From contig NC_013530.1 of assembly GCF_000024965.1 (NCBI RefSeq), forward strand, positions 248,001 to 312,000: a DNA stretch of 64,000 nucleotides, in the 5' to 3' direction. Positions within the stretch are counted from its first letter, which is position 1. Every line of letters starts with the position of its first letter. The notes beneath the pieces were generated by a model. The model searched no databases and was not told the DNA's origin. It saw nothing but the letters and a program-made list of their open reading frames with translations. This DNA is from Xylanimonas cellulosilytica DSM 15894 (lineage in GTDB: Bacteria > Actinomycetota > Actinomycetes > Actinomycetales > Cellulomonadaceae). Positions 49,790-58,231 of the stretch are shown here, one piece after another. The position numbers and the translations under genes were made by a program.

Positions 49790-50992
49790 GTGTCGACCAC
49801 ACCCATCATCAGCTTCCGGGACGCCGCCAAGGTGTTCCCCGGCAGCCGGAAGCGTCCTGAGGTCCGGGCCGTCGACGGCGTCACCCTCGACATCGAGGCG
49901 GGCGAGATCTTCGGCGTCATCGGCTACTCGGGTGCCGGCAAGTCCACGCTCGTGCGACTGATCAACGCGCTCGAGAAGACGACGTCGGGCTCCGTGGTGG
50001 TGGGCGGCCAGGACCTCACGGCGCTGGGCGAGTCCCAGCTCCGTGAGGTCCGGGCCGGGATCGGCATGATCTTCCAGCAGTTCAACCTGCTGTCCTCGCG
50101 CACGGTCGCGGGGAACGTGGCCTACCCGCTCGAGGTCGCCAAGTGGCCCCGCGAGAAGCGCGAGGCCCGCGTGCGCGAGCTGCTCGAGTTCGTCGGCATC
50201 GCCGACAAGGCCGGTTCGTACCCGTCGCAGCTCAGCGGCGGGCAGAAGCAGCGCGTCGGCATCGCCCGCGCGCTCGCGACCAACCCGCGCATCCTGCTCG
50301 CCGACGAGGCGACCAGCGCGCTCGACCCCGAGACCACGCGCGAGGTGCTGCGCCTGCTGCAGCGCGTCAACCGAGAGCTCGGCATCACCGTCGTGATCAT
50401 CACGCACGAGATGGACGTGGTCCGCTACGCGTGCCACCGCGTCGCCGTCATGGAGCACGGCAAGGTCGTCGAGGTCGGCGACGCGTACGCGATCTTCTCC
50501 GGTCCGACGGCGCCGGTCACCCGCCGCTTCGTCGCGACGTCGCTGCGCGACCGCCCTTCCGCCGAGACGCTCGCACGGCTCCGCGAGCGGCACCCCGGGC
50601 GCCTCGTCGTCGTCGGCATCGACGAGGTCACCGGGTCCACGCACGCGATCTCACAGGTGCTGCGCGACGCCGGCGTCGAGCCGGCCATCATCTACGGCGG
50701 CATCACCGAGGTCGCCGACAAGCCGTACGGCTCGCTCACGTTCGAGCTCACGGGGTCCGACGACGACGTCGCCGCCGCGATCGAGCGACTGCGCGAGGTG
50801 ACCGGCGTCGACGACCTGGGAACGGCCGACGCCCCCGTGTCCGCTCCCGCCGAGACGACGACGGACCCGACGGCCGGGCGCAGCGGCCCGCCGCGGACGC
50901 GGGTCGTCGGTGCACAGGACTACGGGATGCTGGGCGGGCAAGGTGGGCGTCTCGCCGGACCTGACCGCCTCGTCATCGAGGAGGACGACTGA
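49790..50992 (+). CDS. metN: Methionine ABC transporter ATP-binding protein MetN
   Basis: 400 aa. Walker A GYSGAGKST, Q-loop FQQFNLL, signature LSGGQKQR, Walker B ILLADEATSALD and H-loop THEMDV are complete. From about residue 255 the NIL regulatory domain follows (LVVVGIDEVTGSTHAISQVL), which senses methionine and inhibits transport. The C-terminal ~50 residues are an extra Pro/Thr-rich tail. GTG start six bases after metQ; the stop overlaps the metI ATG. Confidence 0.95.
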   Translation: MSTTPIISFRDAAKVFPGSRKRPEVRAVDGVTLDIEAGEIFGVIGYSGAGKSTLVRLINALEKTTSGSVVVGGQDLTALGESQLREVRAGIGMIFQQFNLLSSRTVAGNVAYPLEVAKWPREKREARVRELLEFVGIADKAGSYPSQLSGGQKQRVGIARALATNPRILLADEATSALDPETTREVLRLLQRVNRELGITVVIITHEMDVVRYACHRVAVMEHGKVVEVGDAYAIFSGPTAPVTRRFVATSLRDRPSAETLARLRERHPGRLVVVGIDEVTGSTHAISQVLRDAGVEPAIIYGGITEVADKPYGSLTFELTGSDDDVAAAIERLREVTGVDDLGTADAPVSAPAETTTDPTAGRSGPPRTRVVGAQDYGMLGGQGGRLAGPDRLVIEEDD

Positions 50993-51654
50993 TGAGCTTC
51001 GACTGGGTGACCAACGGACCACTCCTGTGGGAGGCGGCCGGCCAGACCCTCTACATGGTGCTCATCACCCTGGTCGCGGGAGGGTTCGTCGGCCTGGTGA
51101 TCGGGCTGGGCCTGTACCTGACCCGGTCGGGCAACCTGCTCGCGAACCGCTTCGTGTTCACGGTGCTCAACGTGCTGATCAACCTGATCCGGCCGGTGCC
51201 GTTCATCATCTTCCTGGTCGCGCTCGGGCCGCTGACCCGGGTGGTCACGGGGCGGACCATCGGCATCGAGGCGTTCACGTTCGCGATGTGCGTCATGGCG
51301 TCGGTGGTGTTCGCGCGCCTGGTCGAGCAGAACCTCGTGTCGATCGACCCGGGTGTGGTCGAGGCCGCGCGAGCCATGGGAGCGTCCCCGCTGCGGATCG
51401 TGCGCACCGTGCTGGTCCCGGAGGCCCTGGCGCCGCTGATCCTCGGGTACACGTTCCTGTTCATCGGGGTGCTCGACATGTCTGCCATCGGCGGCTACCT
51501 CGGGGCGGGCGGCCTGGGCGACTTCGCGATCGTGCACGGCTACCAGCAGTACAACTGGGGTGTCACGTTCGTCGTCGTCCTCATCATCGTGGCCGTCGTC
51601 CAGTTGGTGCAGGTGCTGGGAAACACCCTCGCGAAGCGGGCGCTGCGCCGCTGA
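50992..51654 (+). CDS. metI: Methionine ABC transporter permease MetI
   Basis: 220 aa with five hydrophobic helices and the permease EAA-type loop VEAARAMGASPLRIVRTVLVPEA. RSGNLLANRFVFTVLNVLINLIRP-like text is split by helix 2, and the ending SAIGGYLGAGGLGDFAIVHGYQQY is typical of MetI. Start overlaps the metN stop by one base (TGATG), so the operon is translationally coupled. Confidence 0.95.
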   Translation: MSFDWVTNGPLLWEAAGQTLYMVLITLVAGGFVGLVIGLGLYLTRSGNLLANRFVFTVLNVLINLIRPVPFIIFLVALGPLTRVVTGRTIGIEAFTFAMCVMASVVFARLVEQNLVSIDPGVVEAARAMGASPLRIVRTVLVPEALAPLILGYTFLFIGVLDMSAIGGYLGAGGLGDFAIVHGYQQYNWGVTFVVVLIIVAVVQLVQVLGNTLAKRALRR

Positions 51655-51666
51655 GACCGTTCGGTG

Positions 51667-51686
51667 CTAGGGTTTATTTCACCTAG
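51667..51686. promoter_or_regulatory. Possible operator of the phd-doc module
   Basis: CTAGG and CCTAG flank an AT-rich 10-base spacer (GTTTATTTCA) 12 bases before the antitoxin start. Phd-type antitoxins repress their own promoters by binding such palindromes; the assignment is by position and symmetry. Confidence 0.5.
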
Positions 51687-51698
51687 ACGGAGGTCATC

Positions 51699-51965
51699 AT
51701 GCTGATCGAGTCCGAGAACCTCGTCCCGCTGACGGAGGCGAACCAGAACTTCTCGCGCGTCGCGCGCATGGTCGACGAGCGCGGGTCCGTCGTCATCCTG
51801 CGGAACAACAAGCCGCGGTATGTCCTCATCGACTACGACCTGCTCCAGGGACAGATGACGGTCGCTCCGCCCGAGGCTCAGACTCCGTCTGAGGACGAGG
51901 TCCTGGCATCCGGCAGGAAGTTCCTCACGAAGTACGCGGAGGCTTTCGCCGAGCTCGCCAAGTGA
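51699..51965 (+). CDS. phd: Phd/YefM-family antitoxin
   Basis: 88 aa. The N-terminus LVPLTEANQNFSRVARMVDE and the strand SVVILRNNKPRYVLIDYD are the Phd/YefM DNA-binding fold. The C-terminal helix (residues ~60-88) should wrap the toxin. GGAGG precedes the ATG, and the stop overlaps the doc GTG. It neutralises Doc and autoregulates the pair. Confidence 0.92.
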   Translation: MLIESENLVPLTEANQNFSRVARMVDERGSVVILRNNKPRYVLIDYDLLQGQMTVAPPEAQTPSEDEVLASGRKFLTKYAEAFAELAK

Positions 51966-52342
51966 AGCGTCTGACACAAGGGCTGGTCCTCGCGCTTCAT
52001 CAGCAGATGCTCGCCGCGCACGGCGGAAGCGAAGGCGTCCGGGACGAGAGCCTGCTCGACGCCGCGCTCGAGGCACCTTACGCGGCGTTCGCCGGACGGG
52101 AGTTCTTCCCGACCATCGAAGAGAAGGCTGCGCGCCTCGGGTTCGGGATCGTCGCGAACCATCCGTTCGTCGACGGCAACAAGCGAACCGGCATCATGGC
52201 GTTGCTCGTCCTCCTCGACCTCAACGGAGTGACAGTGAGCACGAACAACGCCGAGCTGATTTCGCTTGGTCTCGGGCTGGCCTCCGGCGAGATCACGTAC
52301 GAGCAGACAGTGCGTTGGGTGCGTGAGCGTGCCGGTGTCTGA
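51962..52342 (+). CDS. doc: Doc-type Fic-domain toxin
   Basis: 126 aa. The Fic motif HPFVDGNKRTG (from H67) is intact, so the enzyme should be active. Doc toxins phosphorylate EF-Tu and arrest translation. The N-terminal part with HGGSEGVRDESLLDAAL is also typical. Coupled to phd by GTGA overlap. The module lies between metI and dnaX, where it interrupts the usual ffs-dnaX neighbourhood. Confidence 0.93.
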   Translation: MKRLTQGLVLALHQQMLAAHGGSEGVRDESLLDAALEAPYAAFAGREFFPTIEEKAARLGFGIVANHPFVDGNKRTGIMALLVLLDLNGVTVSTNNAELISLGLGLASGEITYEQTVRWVRERAGV

Positions 52343-52440
52343 CTCGGCGATCAGCGATGAACCACAGCGGAAGGGCGGGCGCTGGGGCGCTCCGTGCACA
52401 GGCCCCCGCGGCTGTGGGTGGCGGCGTCTAGGGTGAGCGG

Positions 52441-55221
52441 GTGACTACCGCTCTGTACCGCCGCTACCGGCCTGAGACGTTCGCCGAGGTGATCGGTCAG
52501 GAGCACGTCACCGGGCCGCTGATGCAGGCGTTGCGCAGCGGGCGGGTCAACCACGCGTACCTGTTCTCCGGCCCGCGTGGCTGCGGCAAGACGACGTCGG
52601 CGCGCATCCTCGCGCGCACGCTCAACTGCCACGCCAACACCCCGCAGACGCCGCTCGACACTCCCTGCGGCGTGTGCCCGTCGTGCGTCGAGCTGGCCCG
52701 CGGCGGGAGCGGCTCGCTGGACGTCGTGGAGATCGACGCAGCCTCCCACGGTGGCGTCGACGACGCCCGTGACCTGCGCGAACGCGCGACCTTCGCGCCC
52801 GCCCGCGACCGGTACAAGATCTTCATCATCGACGAGGCGCACATGGTCTCGCCGGCGGGGTTCAACGCGCTCCTGAAGATCGTCGAGGAGCCCCCGCCCC
52901 ACATCAAGTTCGTGTTCGCGACGACGGAGCCCGACAAGGTCATCGGGACCATCCGCTCGCGCACCCACCACTACCCGTTCCGGCTCGTGCCGCCCGACGT
53001 CCTGGCCCCCTACCTGGAGTCGCTGTGCGCCTCCGAGGGCGTGACGCTCGGCGGGGGAGTCGTGCCGCTCGTCGTCCGCGCCGGCGGCGGGTCCGTGCGC
53101 GACTCGCTGTCCGTGCTCGACCAGCTCATCGCCGGTGCCTCGACCGGGGTCGTCGACTACGACCTCGCCGTCGGCCTCCTCGGGTACACGCACTCCTCGC
53201 TGCTCGACGACGTCGTCGACGCGTTGGCCGCGCGCGACGGGGCCTCGCTGTTCCGCGTGGTCGACCAGCTCATCGCCTCCGGGCACGCGCCGCAGCGGTT
53301 CGTCGACGACCTGCTCGAACGCCTGCGCGACCTCATCGTCATCGCCGTGTCCGGCGACGCCGCCGGGGCCGTGCTGCGCGGGCTGCCCGCCGACCAGCTC
53401 GACCGCATGGCTGCGCAGGCATCCCGCCTCGGGGTCGCCGAGCTCTCGCGCGCGGCCGACCTGGTCAACGCCGCGCTCACCGAGATGACCGGGGCGACCT
53501 CGCCGCGCCTGCACCTGGAGCTGCTGTGCGCGCGACTGCTGCTGCCCGGCGCCGACGAGGGGGCCGCGGGCCTCGCGGCCCGCATCGAGCGGCTGGAACG
53601 TGGCGGGCTCGTCGCGGCGGCATCCGTCGCTGCGCCGGTCCGGTCGGGGCGGCAGGCCGACGGCGGAGCGCCCACCGCAGGTGCCGACGTCGGCGGGCTG
53701 CGCGGCGCTGCGGCCGTCCGCGCGGCGATGCAGGCGAGCCGGCGCCCGACGGCGGAGGTCCAGGGGGACGCGACGGAGGGGGCAGGTGCCCGAACGGTCG
53801 CGTCCGCGCCTGCGCAGGATCCGGCGCCAGCGCCGGGACGTTCGTCGGTCGTCGCAGCACCGCCGCAGGGCGATTCCGGTGTCGGTCACGCTGTTGAGCC
53901 CGTCGCCTCCGGGCCGGCCGCCGAAACTGTCGGTGGGGACCCCGCCGCGGGGCCTGCCGTCGACGCTGAACCGGACGTCGAGCCCGTCCCTGCCGCTCCT
54001 GTTTCCGACCGGCCGGTTGACGACGAGCTGCTCCACGATGAGCCGGTGCCCGACGAGCCGCTGGACGACCAGCCGCTTGACGGCCCGCCCGTTGCCGCCG
54101 CGCCTGCCGAGCCGCACGTCGGGGCCGCGCCCGGTGCGCGAGCGGAAGAACCTCCTGCACCCGATCCGGCGTCGGCGGGGGGTATCACGACCGAGATCGT
54201 CCGTCGGCGCTGGCCTGAGGTGCTGGGCAGCATCCAGAACCCGCGGGCCCAGGCGTTCCTCGGCGAGCACGCCCAGGTGCTGAGCCTCGAGGACGGTGTG
54301 CTCACGCTCGGGTTCACGCCTGCCGTCGTCACGCAGGCGCGGATGGGACGCCCGGAGACCATCTCGGACGCCGTCTACGAGACTCTCGGCGTCCAGGTCC
54401 GTGTGGAGATCGTCGCGGGGAGCGGTGGGCCACGCCCGCGCGACGCTGCCCCGACGCGTCGCACCCAGGATGACGCGGCAGAGTCGGACGACCCCGCGCC
54501 TGCGGCACCTCCCGCTCCCACGGCACCTGCCGCTTCGGCGACGCCTTCCGAGCCTGCGGTCCGACGCGTTCCCACGGCACCCACGGCACCCACGGCACCC
54601 ACAGCACCTTCAGCACCTACGGCCGGGCGCGGTCCCACGAGCCCTCCTGCGCCCACGCCGTTCCCTGCCGCACCTGCGACCCCGGCCCCGCCGGCCGCGT
54701 TCGATGAGGCCGACGCCGCCTGGCTGGCTGGGACCGCGATGTACGAGCCGCCGTCGGAGGACGAGCCGGAACCGCCCGCGGACGACGTCGAGCCGGCGGG
54801 CACGAGCGGCTGGGCCGCGTCGTCGTCACCGGCACAGTCGTCCCCGTCCCCGGCGTCATCGTCCCCGGCGTCGCCGTCGCAGGCGATCGCGGCGGCGCGT
54901 GCCTCGATCGCCGGTTCGACGCGCGCGTCGAACACGTCCGCCACCGCACCGGGCACCGGTCAGGTCCCCGCCGCGAACGGCGCCGCGGCGTCCCGGCGGG
55001 AGTCGCCGATGGAGGCGGTGCAGCGCCACGCCCTCCAGGCGCGCGCCCATGGCGTGCGTGCCCAGGAGGCCGTGCCGTCGTCGTCGGCGGCGAGCCCTGA
55101 CCCCTACGACGACGCGGCGACGGACGACCCGGAGATCGCGAGCACCGGCCTCGTGGGTGTCCCGCTGGTGGTCAAGCTCCTGAACGGCACGATCATCGAC
55201 GAGCAGATCGACCAGGCCTGA
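52441..55221 (+). CDS. dnaX: DNA polymerase III subunits gamma and tau
   Basis: 926 aa clamp-loader ATPase. Walker A GPRGCGKTT, zinc cysteines in CHANTP...CGVCPSC, Walker B IFIIDEAHM, sensor-1 ATTEPDK and SRTHHYPF are complete in residues 1-~230. Clamp-loader helical domain III follows to ~400. Residues ~400-590 and ~660-860 are long Ala/Pro/Glu-rich linkers, one with a 9-base tandem repeat (54571-54609). Between them a tau-like domain begins WPEVLGSIQNPRAQAFLGEHAQV. GTG start. No slippery heptamer for gamma production was found. Confidence 0.95.
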   Translation: MTTALYRRYRPETFAEVIGQEHVTGPLMQALRSGRVNHAYLFSGPRGCGKTTSARILARTLNCHANTPQTPLDTPCGVCPSCVELARGGSGSLDVVEIDAASHGGVDDARDLRERATFAPARDRYKIFIIDEAHMVSPAGFNALLKIVEEPPPHIKFVFATTEPDKVIGTIRSRTHHYPFRLVPPDVLAPYLESLCASEGVTLGGGVVPLVVRAGGGSVRDSLSVLDQLIAGASTGVVDYDLAVGLLGYTHSSLLDDVVDALAARDGASLFRVVDQLIASGHAPQRFVDDLLERLRDLIVIAVSGDAAGAVLRGLPADQLDRMAAQASRLGVAELSRAADLVNAALTEMTGATSPRLHLELLCARLLLPGADEGAAGLAARIERLERGGLVAAASVAAPVRSGRQADGGAPTAGADVGGLRGAAAVRAAMQASRRPTAEVQGDATEGAGARTVASAPAQDPAPAPGRSSVVAAPPQGDSGVGHAVEPVASGPAAETVGGDPAAGPAVDAEPDVEPVPAAPVSDRPVDDELLHDEPVPDEPLDDQPLDGPPVAAAPAEPHVGAAPGARAEEPPAPDPASAGGITTEIVRRRWPEVLGSIQNPRAQAFLGEHAQVLSLEDGVLTLGFTPAVVTQARMGRPETISDAVYETLGVQVRVEIVAGSGGPRPRDAAPTRRTQDDAAESDDPAPAAPPAPTAPAASATPSEPAVRRVPTAPTAPTAPTAPSAPTAGRGPTSPPAPTPFPAAPATPAPPAAFDEADAAWLAGTAMYEPPSEDEPEPPADDVEPAGTSGWAASSSPAQSSPSPASSSPASPSQAIAAARASIAGSTRASNTSATAPGTGQVPAANGAAASRRESPMEAVQRHALQARAHGVRAQEAVPSSSAASPDPYDDAATDDPEIASTGLVGVPLVVKLLNGTIIDEQIDQA
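54571..54609 (+). repeat. Tandem 9-base repeat in dnaX linker
   Basis: Four consecutive copies of CCCACGGCA-type units encode Pro-Thr-Ala triplets in a disordered linker; the last copy has A for G. Confidence 0.9.
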
Positions 55222-55240
55222 CCGAGGTGACGACCCGTCC

Positions 55241-55284
55241 GGGCGGCAGTGGGGCGTTCTGCGCGGCAGTCTGAGATGCCGCCC
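55241..55284 (+). terminator. Possible terminator after dnaX
   Basis: GGGCGGCA (55241-55248) and TGCCGCCC (55277-55284) are inverted 20 bases after the dnaX stop, with further overlapping pairings in the loop. No T-run. Confidence 0.4.
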
Positions 55285-55343
55285 AGACGCCCAGGTGCGG
55301 CCCAGGGAGCAAAGTGCCGTCCCGATCCCGCGAGGAGCCACGA

Positions 55344-56855
55344 ATGACGCACACCATGTGGCGGCGCCTGCCGCGCACGTCCCCCGAGGCCGCGGGCGTG
55401 GACCGCGCCGCGATCGCCAAGCTCACCGAGCAGCTCGACCTGCTGGGGACGCACAGCCTCCTGGTGCTGCGCCACGGCGCGGTGGTCGCGGAGCGGTTCT
55501 GGGCGCCGCACACCGCCGAGCGCCCGCACCAGATGTTCTCGGTGTCCAAGACGTTCACCGCGATGGCGGTCGGCCTGGCCGTCTCCGAAGGACTGCTGAC
55601 GGTCGAGGACCGTGTGGTGGACCTGCTGCCCGAGGCCGCGCCCGCCGAGGTGAGCGACAAGCTGGCCGCGATGCGGGTCGAGCACCTGCTGACGATGACG
55701 AGCGGCCACGCCGGTGACCTCTTCGAGACGTTCGACGGCCTCGGCGACGACTGGCCGCGGGCGTTGCTCGCGGCGGAGGTCGTGCGTGAGCCCGGGTCGC
55801 GGTTCCTCTACGACACGGCGGCCACGTACCTGCTGTCCGCGATCATCACCCGCCTGACAGGCCAGCGGCTGCTCGACTACCTGACGCCACGCGTGCTGGC
55901 CCCGCTGGGCATCACGGACGCCACCTGGGAGCAGGACCCGCGCGGGATCGACATGGGCGGCTTCGGCCTGTCGGTCACCACGGAGGACATGGCGGCGTTC
56001 GGCCAGCTCCTGCTGCAGCGCGGGCGCTGGGGCGACGCCCAGCTCATCCCGGCGTCCTGGGTCGAGACCGCGGCCGCAAACCATGTCGACAGCTCCGTGC
56101 AGGGCTGGGGTGTCGACGCCAGCATCGGCTACGGCTACCAGATGTGGCGCTGCCAGCCGGGCTGCGCCCGCGCCGACGGCGCGTTCGGCCAGTTCATCGT
56201 CGTCTGGCCGGAGCACGACGCCGTCGTCGCGATCACGTCGGGGTCGCAGCGGACGCAGGACCAGCTCGACGCGGTATGGGGGTGCCTCGGTTCCGCCTTC
56301 GGCACCGGCCAGGCGCTCCCCGCACCCGACGACGCCGACGCCCGCGCCGACGACGCTGAGCCCGACGCCGACCGCATCGACCGTGCCGACGACGGTGCCG
56401 ACAGCCAGCCCTTGCAGCTCGAGCTGCCCCAGGGCGTGGCCTGGACGGCGGCGGCGGACCTGGTCGACGGCCGCACGTTCGCCCTCGACACCGAGGTGCC
56501 CGTCCCGGAGGCGCCGCCGGGCACCCCACCGTTCCGCACCGTCACCGTCCGGCGGGACGACGACGGCATCGTCGTCGACGTCGGACCGCTGCGTGGGCAC
56601 GCTCGGTACGGCGCCTGGGGCACGACGACGGACGGGGGCGTCGTGCCCACCACCTCCTCCGCGTACGCCTGGACCGACGACCGCACCCTGGAGGTCCGCG
56701 TCGCGGGTCTGGGCATGCCGTTCGTGTGGACGATCCGGCTCGTGGTCGCCGCCGACGGGGCGAGCATCGACGTGGCGGTCGACCAGAACGTGTCCTTCGG
56801 CGCGCGCGAGCTGGTGCGGGCGACCGCGCGACGGGTGCGGGCGACCGCGCGATAG
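55344..56855 (+). CDS. Serine hydrolase of the beta-lactamase/class C family
   Basis: 503 aa without a signal peptide, hence probably cytoplasmic. The catalytic SxxK is SVSK in MFSVSKTFTAMAVGLAV, and YDT takes the place of YxN. The family phrases RVEHLLTMTSGH and LTGQRLLDYLTPRVLAPLGI are clear. After an Asp/Ala linker (~345-370) a C-terminal beta-rich domain follows (VTVRRDDDGIVVDVGPLRGHARYG), as seen in related esterases. Substrate unknown; hydrolysis of an ester or D-amino-acid amide is more likely than antibiotic resistance. GGAG before ATG 55344. Confidence 0.85.
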   Translation: MTHTMWRRLPRTSPEAAGVDRAAIAKLTEQLDLLGTHSLLVLRHGAVVAERFWAPHTAERPHQMFSVSKTFTAMAVGLAVSEGLLTVEDRVVDLLPEAAPAEVSDKLAAMRVEHLLTMTSGHAGDLFETFDGLGDDWPRALLAAEVVREPGSRFLYDTAATYLLSAIITRLTGQRLLDYLTPRVLAPLGITDATWEQDPRGIDMGGFGLSVTTEDMAAFGQLLLQRGRWGDAQLIPASWVETAAANHVDSSVQGWGVDASIGYGYQMWRCQPGCARADGAFGQFIVVWPEHDAVVAITSGSQRTQDQLDAVWGCLGSAFGTGQALPAPDDADARADDAEPDADRIDRADDGADSQPLQLELPQGVAWTAAADLVDGRTFALDTEVPVPEAPPGTPPFRTVTVRRDDDGIVVDVGPLRGHARYGAWGTTTDGGVVPTTSSAYAWTDDRTLEVRVAGLGMPFVWTIRLVVAADGASIDVAVDQNVSFGARELVRATARRVRATAR

Positions 56856-56874
56856 GTGGGTCCGGCAGCGCCCT

Positions 56875-56899
56875 CTCGCGTTCACATGTTGAACGCGAG
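56875..56899. promoter_or_regulatory. Operator palindrome upstream of the ROK regulator
   Basis: CTCGCGTTCA and TGAACGCGAG are perfectly inverted around CATGT, 25 bases before the ROK start. Self-binding by the ROK repressor is the simplest reading. Confidence 0.68.
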
Positions 56900-56924
56900 G
56901 GGTGGTTGCGCTACCAATAGGTCC

Positions 56925-58106
56925 ATGACAGGGACTTCGAGGTCGGGCACGGGATCACAGACCGCGCTGCGCGGGCGCAACACGGCCGCGATCGTCCGCG
57001 CGCTGACGGTCACCGGGCCGCAGCTCCAGGCCGACCTGTCCCGGGTCACCGGTCTGTCGCGTGCGACGGTGTCGAACATCGTCGCGCTCGAGGTCGAGGC
57101 CGGGAGGCTCCGGGCCGAGCGCGTGCTGCGCGACGGCCGCTGGGGTCTGCTGGTGTCCCGGGCCCCCGAGGACTGGGTCGTGGCGGGCATCGACATCGGC
57201 CGGTCGCACCTGCGCGTCGTGGCGCGGGACGCCGCGGCACGTACCGTCGGCGACCGCGAGATCGCCCTCGATCCCGGGCACCTGCCGGACGTCACGCTCG
57301 CGCGCGCCTCCGAGCTGCTCGACGAGGTGGTGGCGCAGGCCGGCCTGTCGCGCTCGCGCGTCCGCAAGGTCGGGATCGCGCTGCCGGCGTCGGTGGGGCC
57401 TGACGGCGCGGTCGTCCAGCAGTCCGTGCTGCGCGAGTGGTCGGGCATGAACGTGGCCGAGCGTGCCGCGGGTGTTCTGGGCATCGAGACGGTCGTCGAC
57501 AACGACGCGAACCTCGGCGCGTTCGCGCACGCCGCCGGGCGGGGCGGCCGCGGCACGCTGGTGTACCTGAAGGTCGCCTCCGGCATCGGCGCCGGGATCG
57601 TCGTCGGCGACCGGCTCTACCGCTCGACCACGGGGCTGGTGGGGGAGATCGGGCACGTGCAGGTCGTCGACGGCGGGCAGACCTGCTACTGCGGCTCGCG
57701 CGGCTGCCTGGAGACCCTCGCCTCGGTCCGCACCGTCGTCGCCGACTTCGAGCGGGTGCACGGCCGGGCGGCGACGCTCGACGACGTCCTGGCCGCGATC
57801 GCCGCGGACGACCCGGTGGCGCTGCGCATCGTCACGGAGGCGGGGGACGCGCTGGGGCGGGTGCTCGCGGTCATGTGCAACATCCTGAGCCCCGACGTCG
57901 TCGTCGTCGGTGGGCCGCTCACGCCGGTCGGTGCACCGCTGCTCGACGCGATCGTCGCGTCCGTGCGCAAGCGTGCGTTGCCCGCGGCGATCAGCAGAAC
58001 CGAGTTCGCGGTGTCAGACTCGGAACCGCGTGCTGAGGTGTCCGGTGCATGCCTCCTCGCGCTCCAGGCGCTCGACGCGGAGGATCTTTCGGTCCCAACT
58101 TCGTAA
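56925..58106 (+). CDS. ROK-family transcriptional repressor
   Basis: 393 aa. N-terminal MarR-like winged helix (AAIVRALTVTGPQLQADLSRV, TGLSRATVSNIV read in sequence) precedes an ROK sugar-kinase-like domain with AGIDIGRSHLRVV, VDNDANLGAFAHA, ASGIGAGIVVG and the zinc motif CYCGSRGCLE. Such proteins bind a sugar and release an operator. It lies directly upstream of a sugar ABC transporter operon in the same direction, its probable target. The palindrome at 56875-56899 suggests autoregulation. Confidence 0.93.
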   Translation: MTGTSRSGTGSQTALRGRNTAAIVRALTVTGPQLQADLSRVTGLSRATVSNIVALEVEAGRLRAERVLRDGRWGLLVSRAPEDWVVAGIDIGRSHLRVVARDAAARTVGDREIALDPGHLPDVTLARASELLDEVVAQAGLSRSRVRKVGIALPASVGPDGAVVQQSVLREWSGMNVAERAAGVLGIETVVDNDANLGAFAHAAGRGGRGTLVYLKVASGIGAGIVVGDRLYRSTTGLVGEIGHVQVVDGGQTCYCGSRGCLETLASVRTVVADFERVHGRAATLDDVLAAIAADDPVALRIVTEAGDALGRVLAVMCNILSPDVVVVGGPLTPVGAPLLDAIVASVRKRALPAAISRTEFAVSDSEPRAEVSGACLLALQALDAEDLSVPTS

Positions 58107-58134
58107 CACTTCAAGCACATCGCCCCAACAAGGG

Positions 58135-58162
58135 TTGCGAGAGCGCGAGCGCGGCCTAGTGT
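58135..58162 (+). promoter_or_regulatory. Candidate promoter of the sugar ABC operon
   Basis: TTGCGA (58135-58140) and TAGTGT (58157-58162) with a 16-base spacer lie 70 bases before gguA in the 125-base gap after the ROK gene. Motif resemblance only. Confidence 0.4.
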
Positions 58163-58231
58163 TCACAGAGTCCCGGCGAGGCAGCCGGGCGACGAAGAGT
58201 CCGTAACGGTGCGGTTCGGGAGGAGCAGGCG

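Noticed and set aside
52441-55221. Programmed frameshift in dnaX
   Set aside because: No A-rich slippery heptamer is present; the C-terminal part is one continuous frame.
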